Shown piece after piece: positions 1 to 13,039 of a DNA stretch of 64,000 nucleotides. Positions within the stretch are counted from its first letter, which is position 1. Each line of letters begins with the position of its first letter. A program made the position numbers and the translations under genes. The notes under the pieces were generated by a model, which saw nothing but the letters and a program-made list of their open reading frames with translations, had not been told where the DNA came from and did no database searches. The stretch covers positions 1,520,947 to 1,584,946 of the forward strand of contig JAJEKV010000063.1 of NCBI GenBank assembly GCA_021234155.1. The letters run 5' to 3'. The DNA comes from Isoetes taiwanensis. Taxonomy: Eukaryota; Streptophyta; Lycopodiopsida; Isoetales; Isoetaceae.

Positions 1-138
1 TGCTCTTAAATCTGCCTGCCGGTAAAAATATTTCTCAAGCCTGCAAAAGTTCGAACATAAAGTCCTGTTTTCTTTCACCGGAGCTAAAAAAAAGCTCTGT
101 TTTCCTGTTTAGAAGGATGATCTTAGGGATCTTAGGCC

Positions 139-217
139 AAATCTGCTGTTAAACAGTGTTTGCCGGATCTGCTGTTAAACAGTGATTGCATTCTTGCCGG
201 ATCTGCTGCCAAACCAT
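139..217. repeat. Short tandem repeat, three imperfect copies
   Basis: The motif ATCTGCTGTTAAACAGTG recurs three times at a spacing of about 26 to 35 bases, the third copy being degenerate. Each copy contains a small internal inverted repeat (CTGTTAAACAG). No coding frame uses it. It may be part of the same repeat that carries the hairpin at 300-460. Confidence 0.6.
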
Positions 218-299
218 AATATGGCGTTGGATCTGTGAGCCAGCCAGCCTCTATTCCTCTTTGTCTCTGCAAAAGGACTCGGCCCAGGACGTTAAGGCC

Positions 300-460
300 G
301 ATAACGTCCTCCCCTCGGAGTTATGGGCCAGGAAAATGGCCTCGTGGCCATGTGGCCACGAAATTCCTCGGCCGTACTGCCGTACGGCCTCGGAATTTCG
401 TGGCAACATGGCCATTCGGCCATTTTCCTGGCCCATAACTCCTCGGGAGAGGACGTTATC
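300..460. repeat. Hairpin-forming inverted repeat, foldback or MITE-like
   Basis: Two arms of about 78 bases are near-perfect reverse complements, with a centre of only a few bases (about 378-381). The arms run from GATAACGTCC at the left to GGACGTTATC at the right. They differ by a few substitutions and a short indel, so they are old or were never identical. A second small inverted pair (GGACGTTA near 287, TAACGTCC near 302) overlaps the left arm. No transposase and no clear target duplication is visible. It lies downstream of the last visible GH1 exon, so it may be in an intron or flank of that gene. Confidence 0.75.
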
Positions 461-711
461 TACCCCATGTATAGTGCTTTTTCTAAATTAATTTAGTTCC
501 TCCTCCGTTTCTTTTGAGGTTCCGCTGTCTGGGAGGGCTGTTCTCAACGTAAATGCCTCATTTTTAGAGGGGTCGCTAAATTCATATAGATAGAGAGAAT
601 GAATTTCCCTATGCTCAGAAAGCCAAAAAAATATTGCACTAGCAAGCTCACCTCCTTTACTGTTGCATCAAAATATGAGGGAATATACAGGTGAATTTTA
701 GTAATGCTTAC

Positions 712-4381
<3,670 letters not shown>

Positions 4382-4767
4382 GACTTCTCTGCTGAGACAA
4401 ATTGTTCGAAGAAAGACCTATGTCAGCAAGGCAAAACTTGAAAAACAAGATCTCGAAAATATTGCATAATGTACATGTTCCAAGAGAAAATCACAGATAC
4501 CTCTAGTCTCAGACACCAGGAACATTTGCAACAGGCAAAGTAGCGTCACGGTTTGCATATACATGCACTATTCTATCATAATGGTAAGTCTTTCTATGAT
4601 TGTCATGTGCTAGGCGATGTACTGTCGGAAGTTGAAGGGGTCGAATCGATAGATATGCATATACGTGCATTATCTATCAGAATGGATTGTCTATATGTAC
4701 TCTGGAAAGTTGAAAGGGTCGAGTCATGGGACAAGAAGGCAAAATATCTTTAAGTTGCTTATAAGAG

Positions 4768-4880
4768 ATATAGTATTTTTTTTACGCTATACCACATGGC
4801 ATCATCTCTCGTAGGTTCATAAAGAGAGAGAGAGAGAGAGAGTATTTTTTACGCCATACCACATCGCATCATCCCATAAG
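4768..4880 (-). mobile_element. Two SINE-type 3' ends in tandem with a (GA)n tract
   Basis: Read on the minus strand, 4880-4823 runs GATGATGCGATGTGG, a short spacer, GCGTAAAAAATAC and then a (TC)n tail (4823-4842). A second, very similar block without the long tail follows at 4812-4768. The pattern (GCC-loop-GGC stem, G-CGTAAAA, TAC, simple repeat) matches the 3' ends of the SINE-like copies at 7134-7345 and 30343-30510. I see no 5' tRNA-like part, so these are 5'-truncated copies or a local duplication. Confidence 0.5.
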
Positions 4881-4883
4881 AGA

Positions 4884-6092
4884 CATATGATAGCCCCCAA
4901 ATTGTATTTTGATGCAATCCATTATTGGATTTGAAGACAATAGTGTGAAAAAATGATGCCATATGTTGTAGCTCATCTATGAACAAGCGAATGAACGAAT
5001 GCTCCTTCATGTAATAAGCTTCTTGGTATTTACGCTCCTCCATGGTCTAAGAGGTGTGTAAGCATGCATTCTACTCTTCATTACTCATGTTCATTTGGAA
5101 GAGGAGGAATAGGCATTGGCTATCAAGTTCTTTAAGATGCACATGATAACATTGTCAAGATTGATACTAATCCTCTTTTGACTATTTCTTATGCTAGGCA
5201 GAGTCTTTTTTGAAGGTCATTGGATTAGTTTAACTGGAATTATAGTTGTGTCTATGCATCATATTTAGCAGGCTTGTCTAACTCCCTCTACAACAATTTC
5301 TCAAATTCTAGCCTATCCACATTGCACTCCACATCAACAAGTTTTAATTTATGTCGTTAGATCTTCAATTTTCTGCATCTATGACCCACTAAATTAAAAA
5401 ATTGGTGAAATTTACTCCGCCTATCCTCGATGCCTAGTTCTTTCCTTCTGTTTTGTTCTCATACATCGTGTTCCTGATAGGATTTTGTTAGCCAATTATC
5501 TCCAAGACTCAAATTCTTCTAGCAAATCCACACTTAACCTTTGACAACTTTATATTCAACCTTTAACATTTTAAACATGCATTGAATACTGTTACTATTG
5601 CAATGTTCAGCACTGTAGCAATAATGCTAAAGGAATATATGATAAAATGAATTGGAAACAAACACTTATAACAAAGGTTTCTTTTCGACAGCCCAGGCAT
5701 CCATCGTGGGATGGATCCGACTCCAAAGATGTCTGCATTACTTCACTGAGCATTTCATTCATCTTATAGATTAGTTTAGCGGCATTGATTCATGTTGAAT
5801 CGGCACCAAATTCGGCTCTGGATCCTCCATTTCAAGTATATCAGTGCAACCTGTTAATGCATTATTTGACTGAGATAATTCAATGGTTAACCATAATATT
5901 TAACCATTGGATATAAGCATTAAATTTAAACCTTAGGCCCTTTAACCTTGAACCTTAGGTTTAGTTATTTTCAAGTTGAATAGGCATTATCTCCTATGCC
6001 TCTACACTTCATAAATCCCGAGCAAACAAGTAATCCCTTTGTACTCACTGCAAACCACTGCTACTGTGAAATTATTTCACTATTATAATATG
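4884..6092 (-). other. Non-coding stretch, probably including the Copia 3' LTR
   Basis: No gene is visible. On the minus strand the Copia reading frame stops near 6105 and is followed by a purine-rich tract (GAAGGGAGAGTGAAAAG) and then TGTTCATATTATAATAG. That is the expected order of polypurine tract and LTR start. The LTR end could not be fixed because no second LTR copy is present in the window. The rest is AT-rich and unremarkable. Confidence 0.4.
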
Positions 6093-7133
6093 AACAATAT
6101 CTTTTCACTCTCCCTTCATATTATAATCCCTGCAATTGATCATATCTCTTAAATGGCAATATTTTATCGCTGTCAAAGGCTTGGTAAGAATATCAGCCAG
6201 CCGTTGGCTTGTGTGAATGTATTGAACTTGTATAATATTCTTGTTTACCAAGTCCCTGATAAAATGCATTCTCAACTCTATATGCTTAGTTCTTTCATGC
6301 AATATGGGATTTTTTGTCATGGCTATACAACTTGTACTATCTGAGTTCAAAATTAGAGGATCCTTTTGACTCATTCCTAGTTCATTTAAAAGTCTCCTGC
6401 TCCATGTAATCTCCTTAGCTGCAAGTGTGGTAGCTGAGTATTCAGCTTCAGCTGAAGATAATGCTATTGCATGTTGTTTCTTACATTTCCATGAGATTGG
6501 ACCACCTCCCAACATCAAGATGAAACCAGAAGTAGATTTTCATTCATCAAGGTCACCACCCCAGTCTGAGTCACAAAGACTTTGCAATTCTATATTTTCT
6601 GAATCAAACCTAATGCCACAATCAATGGTCCCCTTAAGATATATAATCACTCTTTTTGCAGCTTGCCAATGCATTGTTCCATAATTGTGACAGTATCTAC
6701 GCAAAATATTCACTGCATATGAGATATTTGGTCTGGTGCAATTGGCCAAATATAACAAGCAACCAATTAGTTCACGATAAGGCAATTTATCAGCCTCTAA
6801 GTTCTCCTTTTCAGTTTGGACAATCTTCATTAGACAACATGTTTCCTGGTACCATAGGTGTCTTAACAATTTTGCATTCTTCCATTTTGAATCTTTTTAG
6901 CACTCCAGCTATGTTTGATCCTTGAAAGAGTGTCAAAATATTTCTGTCTCTATCTCTGTAAACTTCTATGCCTAAAAATTTCTTGAGTTCTCCCAAGTCT
7001 GTCATTTTGAATCTGCTCTTCAAGATATCTTTGCACTTCTGCAGAATGGTTAGATTACTACTGACCATTATATTGTCATCAACATATAATGCAATGTAGC
7101 AGAATTCTGAATCTTCCTTAAATATATATAAGT

Positions 7134-7345
7134 TAGATAGATAGATAGATAGTATTTTAACGTCACGCCACTAGGCAGCATCCAACTGGACATGTGACCA
7201 CACACCACACTACATTGCTCGGTTGGGCCCTGCCCCCAACCACCTTACATTGCGTCGGTTAGGATTTGACCCTCAACAGTACCGAGTGCGATTCTGGGCG
7301 GTCTCGAACTCGAGACCACATTGCTAAGGAACTAGTGTGTTACCA
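7134..7345 (-). mobile_element. tRNA-derived SINE-like element with (TATC)n tail
   Basis: It lies inside the Copia RT. Read on the minus strand, the head contains the Pol III B-box-like GAGTTCGAGACC and a looser A-box-like stretch (CCTTAGCAATGTGG). The body is GC-richer than its surroundings. The 3' end has a stem-loop (7166-7177, TGCC/GGCG), then TGACGTTAAAATAC and a (TATC)n tail. The Copia reading frame resumes on both sides, which shows it is an insertion. Target duplications are not clear. Family name unknown. Confidence 0.6.
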
Positions 7346-7465
7346 TCATCCTTGAGTTTGATACACCCTTGTTCTTTTAAATAATTGTCCATGCATATAT
7401 ACCATTGTCTGGGTGATTGTTTCAACCCATATACAGCTCTTTTTAACTTCCATATTTTGTCTCTC

Positions 7466-7606
7466 CCTTGAAAACCTTTCGAGGCAGGGGTTTTTTAATC
7501 CTAGTAGTAATGATTGTACTAGCCCATTGTATGGGTCCCATGACCTATTGGTCTCCGTGGACGTTAAAAAAACTATTCTATTCTATTCTATTCCTTGCTC
7601 AAAACC
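7466..7606 (+). mobile_element. 5'-truncated LINE f1 3' UTR with (TATTC)n tail and target duplication
   Basis: A 116-base fragment (7477-7592) is homologous to the 3' UTR of the LINE at 57720-58616: GGGGTTTTTTAATCC, TGGGTCCCAT, stem-loop GACC-TATT-GGTC (7542-7553), then TCCGTGGACGTTAAAA and (TATTC)n. It interrupts the Copia RT at the PPGFEQG motif. The flanks CCTTGAAAACC (7466-7476) and CCTTGCTCAAAACC (7593-7606) look like a slightly diverged target-site duplication. Confidence 0.75.
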
Positions 7607-8291
7607 AGGGGGTTGTTTCATGTAAATATCTTCTTCTAATTTGGCATTGAGGAAAGCTGTGGTAACATCCATATGGTGTATTTCTAGATCCCTAGCATTG
7701 GCCATTGCTAATAACATTCTTATGCTTGCCATTTTTACAATAGGAGAAAAGGTGCCCTCATAATCAATTCCCTTTTTCTGAGTAAAACCTTGTGCAACCA
7801 ATCTGGCTTTATATTTCAGAGAATGTACTTTTGTTCCTTGTTTGATCTTATAAATCCATTTGCATCCTACTGCTTTTCTCCCTTTAGGCAAGTCAACTAA
7901 CTCAAATGTCTCAGTGCCTTTAAATGCATTCAATTCTTCTTCCATAGCTATTTTCCATTTTTTTGAATCTGTACCTCTTATTGCCTCATCAAAGGTCTTA
8001 GTTACTTCAAAGTCTATCATGGCCAATATCTCAGTTAAATTTATTTCAGTAGAAATATGTTTTAATCTCCTACTTTTCCCAGATGAATCCCTTCCATATA
8101 GTTCAGTATTTACCTTTGCTTCATCTTGTAGAATTTGAACGCCTCTTCTTCTTCCATAATGTGTATCTGCATTTGTATCCTTTAGGACTTCTTCTCCTGT
8201 ATCTTGACTAGAAGCATCCTTATCTGTTTGTGCATCAATTTCTTCATGCCCCTGCAAAATAACAGAGTTAGTGTCACTGTCATCATCATCA

Positions 8292-8311
8292 AAGTCGCAT
8301 TTAATTAAAGT
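8292..8311 (+). repeat. Terminal repeat of DNA transposon 2, end next to Copia piece C
   Basis: AAGTCGCATTTAATTAAAGT followed by GG is identical to bases 12108-12129. It begins exactly where the Copia frame ends and is preceded by ATCA, the complement of the TGAT found at the other copy. Both copies point away from a Copia piece, as the two inverted ends of one element would once the integrase piece between the transposons had been flipped. Confidence 0.7.
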
Positions 8312-8446
8312 GGGTCAGATCTCGACATTTGGGACTCAGACTGAAAATGGGACTCATGCAAACAAAAAGTACGTTGTTATTGAACCATTATTAGATTTTT
8401 CTTGATAAAATAAAAATAACATTTACATACGACAATCCGAGAAAAT

Positions 8447-8505
8447 GAAGAATAGAATAGAATAGAATAGTTTTTTTAACGTCCACGGAGACCAATAGGT
8501 CATGG
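8447..8505 (-). mobile_element. Short LINE f1 3' end, minus strand, with (GAATA)n tail
   Basis: The reverse complement reads CCCATGACCTATTGG, TCTCCGTGGACGTTAAAA and then a (TATTC)n tail, almost identical to the copy at 7477-7592. It is truncated at the 5' side, where the purine-rich tract starts at about 8505. It lies inside the segment that I assign to the inserted DNA transposons. Confidence 0.6.
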
Positions 8506-8822
8506 GAGAGTGGAGAAAGAAGAGTAGGAAGGAAGGGAAGACAGAAGGACGGAGGGAGGGGAAAGGCATAGGAGCACGAGGAGGGCAAAAGGGCAAAGGG
8601 GAGGGGCCGAGCAAATGGGGAGGGAGGGGAAGGGGAGGAGGGAGAAGAGGAGGAGGGGCAAAGGGGAGAGCAAAGGGGCAAAAGGGGGGTATAGGACATA
8701 AAAAGGGCATGGGTAGGGGCAAAATGGCTTGGGTATATGGGTAGGGGCAACGGGGCAAAAGGGGTGGGATATGGGGAGGCTCAAAAGGGAAAACATGAAA
8801 GAAGGGAGGGAGGGAGGGGGGG
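8505..8822. repeat. Polypurine low-complexity tract
   Basis: About 320 bases are almost purely A and G on the plus strand (GGGAGGGGAAAGG-like runs with GGGCAAA interruptions). Open frames across it are low-complexity and not genes. Such tracts can form triplex or G-rich structures. It follows directly on the 5' side of a LINE 3' end. Confidence 0.7.
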
Positions 8823-8952
8823 TTCCATGGCTAAACAACCATTAGCAGAAATAAAAAGATTCATTAGACAACTTAAATAATATAATTAATAATTGATTAA
8901 TTAGACAATAAATAATTAAACAATTTAGACAATGCATAATTAGAGAAGTTTT

Positions 8953-8974
8953 TTCTCGCCTCACGAGGCGAGAA
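8953..8974. repeat. Near-perfect 22-base palindrome
   Basis: TTCTCGCC-TCACGA-GGCGAGAA: outer 8-base arms are exact complements around a six-base centre that would be the palindrome TCGCGA or TCGTGA with one change. It resembles in design the palindromes of the array at 10385-10790 (TTTCTCGAC arms) and may be a diverged member. Confidence 0.55.
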
Positions 8975-9235
8975 TGGGCATGATTCCTCTTTGTGCTCCC
9001 CAGCCTTTAGCTATTCTAAACGTATAAAACTGGGGCCTTTCTTCACACACTCCTCCACAGCAGCTGCAAATCCATCATCCCTCCAAAGCAGCGCAAAGCA
9101 GTTTCATCATTCAAAATATAGGGGCCAGAAAACGCCCTGAAGCTTCTAGATGGGGGCAGAAAGCATCTCGAATCTTCTGGAGCGCCCAAGCCCAGGATCC
9201 AAGAGCCCAATATTCTGTGATATTTGCTGCCCAAT

Positions 9236-9357
9236 ATTTTTAATCCATCGCTGCAGGCCGGAACCATACCTGTGGTATCAGAGACGACAATTTTGAAGTA
9301 ATCTGCTGGGGCAGCAATACCCTGCAGCAGCTTGACGCGTCCAAAGGAGCCCAAAGC
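9236..9357 (+). pseudogene. Fragment resembling an RCC1/CRINKLY4-type repeat
   Basis: Plus-strand bases 9243-9357 encode SIAAGRNHTCGIR and, after DDNF, EVICWGSN before a stop. The G-x-x-H-T-C-G plus C-W-G pattern is that of the extracellular repeats of CRINKLY4-like receptor kinases, which are related to RCC1 repeats. Only one repeat is visible, preceded by a stop in frame. It lies inside the transposon-derived spacer (8292-11150), so it is probably a captured host-gene fragment. The minus-strand open frame over the same bases is likely a shadow. Confidence 0.4.
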
Positions 9358-9576
9358 AGGTGATAGTAAGCTTGGCCGGGATGCAGATTCAAAGGGCAAA
9401 GGGCCGGGATGCTGCCATGGTCCGACCATAGCTCCATACAATTCTCAGGTAAATCTATATCTCTTGCTTTGTTTAAGCTGTCTATGTTCTTCTACTTGAT
9501 GCCTTCTGGAGGATTCTATGGTATTAATCTAAATCAAAATCGTCAATGCATGCAGTGCAGAATAAGAAGCTTAGCA

Positions 9577-9730
9577 AGAAACGGGGATGACTTCTCAAGA
9601 AACAAGGCCTGTAGATTTCCAGGTTTTCCCTGCTCCACATCCACACCAAGACTCCGAATCAATTTTGTCGGAGCTATGGCTATGGCAGATTATGGCAGCT
9701 TCTTCCGGAAATAGAGTCCAAGTGGTACAA
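9577..9730 (+). other. Short coding-like stretch, not recognised
   Basis: A plus-strand frame (about 50 residues) beginning MTSQETRPVDFQVFPAPHP has protein-like composition and ends near a GT. I recognise no family. It follows the CRINKLY4-like fragment by about 220 bases on the same strand and could be another exon of the same captured gene, but nothing proves this. Confidence 0.25.
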
Positions 9731-10384
9731 CGGTATCTCCGGCTCAAAGGTGTGTGTACCAAATTTCAAAATTCAAATATGGGTGGGAAGAAAAAGCGAG
9801 GTATAGAAAACATTGGAAAAAAATATCATATAGAAAAAATAAGAATGTACGACATAATTTGGTGTTGAAATCGGTAATGGTAGGCTACATAGATATTGAT
9901 TTTAAATTTTAAAGTTTTAGTCCTTGAAAGAAGATTGTTTAAAATAAAATTAGAAACTTCCTTAGTAATATCTTCTTGTCATCTAAAATATGGTTGCTGT
10001 AGGCTTCTTTGTTGTAAACTCCATAGGATCATTCTTGGGGTATGTTCTATGGGTATGTTCTATGTTCTATGATGCCTTGGGTTTTTTAAAGGATGTGACC
10101 ATTGAGATATGTGTCTAGGGGTGACATAAGAAACAATGGCGCCACCCCGCATGTGCCAAATCCTTTCCTTTTCAAAAGTATATGCCCCCCCTCCCCTCCT
10201 TCCAATTTCAACTTTTAACCATGGATAGAGAAAAAAATGGAATATAGAGTGCACTTAAGAAAGGGGTGTCGAGTGGCCATAACACACTCGGTTAGGATGA
10301 GATAAGTCGACAAACTTATAAATGATTAAAATGTTAATGTAATTTTTTCTCTCTTAGAACTGCATTTTTCGCTGTTAGCTTCTT

Positions 10385-10790
10385 TTTCTCGACCCGCGAG
10401 TCGAGAAAGGCCCCAGACCTGCGTTTTTCATTCTGACCTGCTTTTCTCGACTCGCGAGTCGAGAAAGGCTCTCAGACGTGTAGTTTCCCAAAAATAGCCT
10501 TCAAAACCTGCGTTTTATACTTTGAGCTGCCTTTCTCGACTTGCGAGTCGAGAAAGACCCGCAACACTGCATTTTTTCCTCTGACCTGCCTTTCTCGACT
10601 CACGAGTCGAGAAAGGCTCTCAGATCTGCAGTATCCCAAAAATAGCCTTTAGAACTATGTTTTTTTTAATGAGCCACCTTTCTCAACTCGCGAGTCGAGA
10701 AAGGCTCTCAGACCTACAATTTCCCAAAAACGACCTTCAGAACTGCGTTTTTCACTCTGAGCTACCTTTCTCGACTCGCGAGTCGAGAAA
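10385..10790. repeat. Array of six 24-base palindromes
   Basis: Palindromes at 10385-10408, 10443-10466, 10532-10555, 10591-10614, 10679-10702 and 10767-10790. The consensus is TTTCTCGACTCG followed by its exact complement. Start spacings are 58, 89, 59, 88 and 88 bases, so the array is built from about 88-base and 58-base units. Linkers are also repeated (GGCTCTCAGACCTG, CCCAAAAATAGCC, CTGCGTTTT). Four of six copies carry single changes, three of them C-to-T or G-to-A at CG sites. No ORF uses the region. Confidence 0.85.
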
Positions 10791-11134
10791 GGCCGTTAGA
10801 CCTGCATTTTCTAAAAATGGCCCTCAGAACTGGGTTTTTATTTCATTTTTCTTGCCTATAGCATCAGTTGACTAACTTGATTCTGTCTTCTGCAGTCCTT
10901 ATCCCGACCAGATAATACATGCATCAATTTACCAATATGTTATACCACTTTGACAAACTCTAAAAAGAAACCATTTCATATTACCATGCCATAATACCAG
11001 CCTCATAAACCTTACAAGAGAACACATTAGTTTAGCCACATATGGTTTTTAATGAAATTAACCCCCAAACACGCATTGGTTTTTTAGAATGCTTTTCTAG
11101 TCATAACCATGGGAAAAACCATATAGTGTTTTAA

Positions 11135-11150
11135 TTTTGGGTGCCTTGTG
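11135..11150 (+). repeat. Terminal repeat of CACTA-like transposon, end next to Copia piece B
   Basis: TTTTGGGTGCCTTGTG ends at 11150 and is followed by TGA (11151-11153) and the Copia integrase frame. The same 16 bases end at 20668 next to the gag/protease piece, followed by TCA (TGA on the Copia strand). An end beginning CACAAGG with a 3-base duplication fits the CACTA (EnSpm) superfamily. AACCA/TGGTT-type subterminal repeats lie inside this end. Confidence 0.7.
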
Positions 11151-11153
11151 TGA

Positions 11154-12107
11154 CATCAACACATGGCATCAAGGGTTATGTCATACCAGCAATAAAAACA
11201 TTGAATTTATGATTAAGCAGGGATTAATTGAAGTAAGAGAATGTAAAGAAGATACCAGGACCTGTTATGGATGCATGGTGGGAAAACATACCAGACTTTC
11301 GAAAAATCACAAACGAGGGCAAAAGGAATACTGGATATTGTACATACAGACTTATGTGGACCACTTAATGTGAGGAGTATTGGGGGAAAAAGGTATTTCA
11401 TCACTTTTATTGATGATTTTAGTCGAAAAACCAAGATTGCATGCTTGAGAACAAAAGATGAGGCCTTTTAAACATTTAAAATCTATTTAGCAGAAATGGA
11501 ACTTGAGACTGGAAAAATGAATAAGTGCTTGAGATCTGACAGGGGAGGAGAGTTCATTTCTTCTGAATTCAAAAAATATTGCAAGATCAAGGGAATCAAA
11601 AGACAATTGACATGTAGGTTCTCACCACAACAAAATGGTGTGGCAAAAAGGAAGAATAGAACAATTTTAAATGCTGTCAGGGCCATGCTCAAACACACAG
11701 GTTTGCCAAACTATCTGTGGGAAGAGGCAGCCAAAACTACTGTAGAAATTCAGAATATGTTACCATCTTCGAGTATTAATGGTGCTCTACCAGAGATGCT
11801 TTGGTCTGAAACAACACCTAACTTTGATAAGTGAAAAGTATATGGATGTCTAGGTTTTGTTCATGTTCCAAAGGAGCAAAGGAAAAAGCTGGATGACAGG
11901 GCTAAAATTGGATATCTAGTAGGATATGATGAGCAATCCAAGGCCTACAGAATGTTTGATCCAACCAAAAAATTAATGATAAACAGGGATGTAACATTTG
12001 ATGAGTATCAAGTTTACAAAGACCATAAAACAGTTGTTACTGCAATAAGACAAGAAGAAGGAAAGCTGCCAAAGATACCACAAAGAGAAAATGATGATAT
12101 CATTGAT
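11154..12107 (+). pseudogene. Copia integrase part (piece B), inverted relative to the other pieces
   Basis: Ty1/Copia GAG-pre-integrase and integrase. Visible motifs are the zinc-binding WHQGLCH with CYGC, HTDLCGPL (first catalytic Asp), FITFIDDFSR, RSDRGGEF (second Asp), SPQQNGV and the C-terminal GYDEQSKAYR with the region up to VTFDEY. Frameshifts near 11330 and stops near 11469 and 11833 make it non-functional. It ends in an acidic linker at TGAT (12104-12107), directly against a transposon terminus at 12108. Pieces A and C are on the minus strand, this one on the plus strand. Confidence 0.9.
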
Positions 12108-12129
12108 AAGTCGCATTTAATTAAAGTGG
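12108..12129 (+). repeat. Terminal repeat of DNA transposon 2, end next to Copia piece B
   Basis: These 22 bases are identical to 8292-8313. They are preceded by TGAT (12104-12107), matching the ATCA before 8292 after strand correction, so a 4-base target duplication is likely. I cannot assign the superfamily from the ends alone and no transposase frame was recognised. Confidence 0.7.
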
Positions 12130-12469
12130 ATCTCATGCCATTCCCACTTTTTTTTGGAACCCTCTTATTTTACAAGAAAAAGGATGTATGAAGTATTTTG
12201 GGGCTTATTTTTCATTCAAAATATGAGTTTTTTTGTGTGAGGGCGAATTCCTTTACCAAGACATTTTGGCCCTTCTTTCTTGAATGAATAGGCAAGAAAT
12301 CACAAACTCCAACAAAAATTAAGCAAATTGTTTACTTAATCACCAGAAAATGCTAGTTTTGAGATACTTTATATTTATGAATGGGGTCATCTAGATATAT
12401 ATTACAGTGGGTGAAGAAAAAATAATGGCCGTGTTGTCACCATGGAATAATTTAAGGGCTAAACTTAGC

Positions 12470-13035
12470 TATTTGGCGATTTTTTAGCACGTTTTCGAAA
12501 AAAATTGGCTAAAGTAAATGAAAAAAATCGAGAAAAAAATAATAATTTTAGCTTAACTTTTTTTGGGATTGCACCAACCCTGAAGCTCTTTAGCCAAATG
12601 CTAGGAAGTAAGAGAATGAAAATTTGTATTGTTTAGCTAAACCATAGAAACTTTTAGAATGAATTTCAGACTAGTTTAGCTAACATCATTCTAGTTTATA
12701 AGAAATATATGATTGGTAGTTTAGTTTCTAGGATTATAAATTAATTTGAGTCCTAGACTTTGCTAGTTAGCATTATTTTAGAATGTTTTCACAAAGAAAA
12801 TGATTAAAATAAATGGAAACAATTGAAAACAAGTATAGTAATTTGGCTTAATATTTTTTGTTGGCCACATCATAGAAATTTTTTGGATGACGTTTGGGTT
12901 AGTTTAGCTAAACGCTAGAAAGTATGAGAGGAAAAATGTGTAGAGTTTAGCTAAACCACAGAAAGTTTTGGGATTAATATCGAGCAAGTTTAGCTAAAGT
13001 CATTCTGGCTAATAAGAAATATGCGATTAGTAATT
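12470..13035. repeat. Two diverged tandem units of about 280 bases
   Basis: Both units share in the same order a TTTTAG...GTTTTC block, GGCTTAA-TTTTT, TTTAGCTAAACCA(C/T)AGAAA, AGTTTAGCTAA, CATTCT and ATAAGAAATAT(A/G)(T/C)GATT(G/A)GTA. The first runs about 12470-12720, the second about 12775-13035. They lie just inside the terminus of DNA transposon 2, as subterminal repeats often do. No protein is encoded. Confidence 0.5.
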
Positions 13036-13039
13036 TATT

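Larger units (their letters stand above)
6105..8287 (-). pseudogene. Copia retrotransposon, reverse transcriptase and RNase H part (piece C)
   Basis: Ty1/Copia pol C-terminal half. From the 5' side (high coordinates) it holds an acidic linker and the RVT_2 start (KWKIAMEEELNAF, GCKWIYKIK, MDVTTAFLNA, PPGFEQG), then YGLKQSPRQW, the catalytic YVDD (7075-7086), TDLGELKKFLGIEV and a Copia RNase H (ALSSAEAEYSA, ILTKPL). It is dead: a stop replaces a sense codon after the DWGGDLDE motif (about 6537), there is a frameshift near 6811-6869, and two retroelement insertions interrupt it at about 7134-7345 and 7477-7592. Its 5' edge abuts a transposon terminus at 8292, preceded by ATCA (8288-8291). Confidence 0.9.

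Noticed and set aside
1..711. GH1 exon 9 with the nucleophile motif
   Set aside because: All minus-strand frames were read for ITENG-like wording and none was found; the region has the tandem repeat and hairpin instead.
8391..8838. Four overlapping Pro/Ser/Leu- or Gly/Arg-rich open frames
   Set aside because: These are produced by the polypurine tract on both strands; low complexity and no codon preference.
9043..9441. Minus-strand open frame of 132 codons
   Set aside because: It lies antisense to the RCC1/CRINKLY4-like fragment and its product is a Pro/Leu/Ser-rich run without domain signs. It is most likely a shadow.
10385..10790. CRISPR-like array
   Set aside because: Repeats are palindromes with irregular 58/89-base periods and the linkers are themselves repeated, in a plant genome without cas genes.
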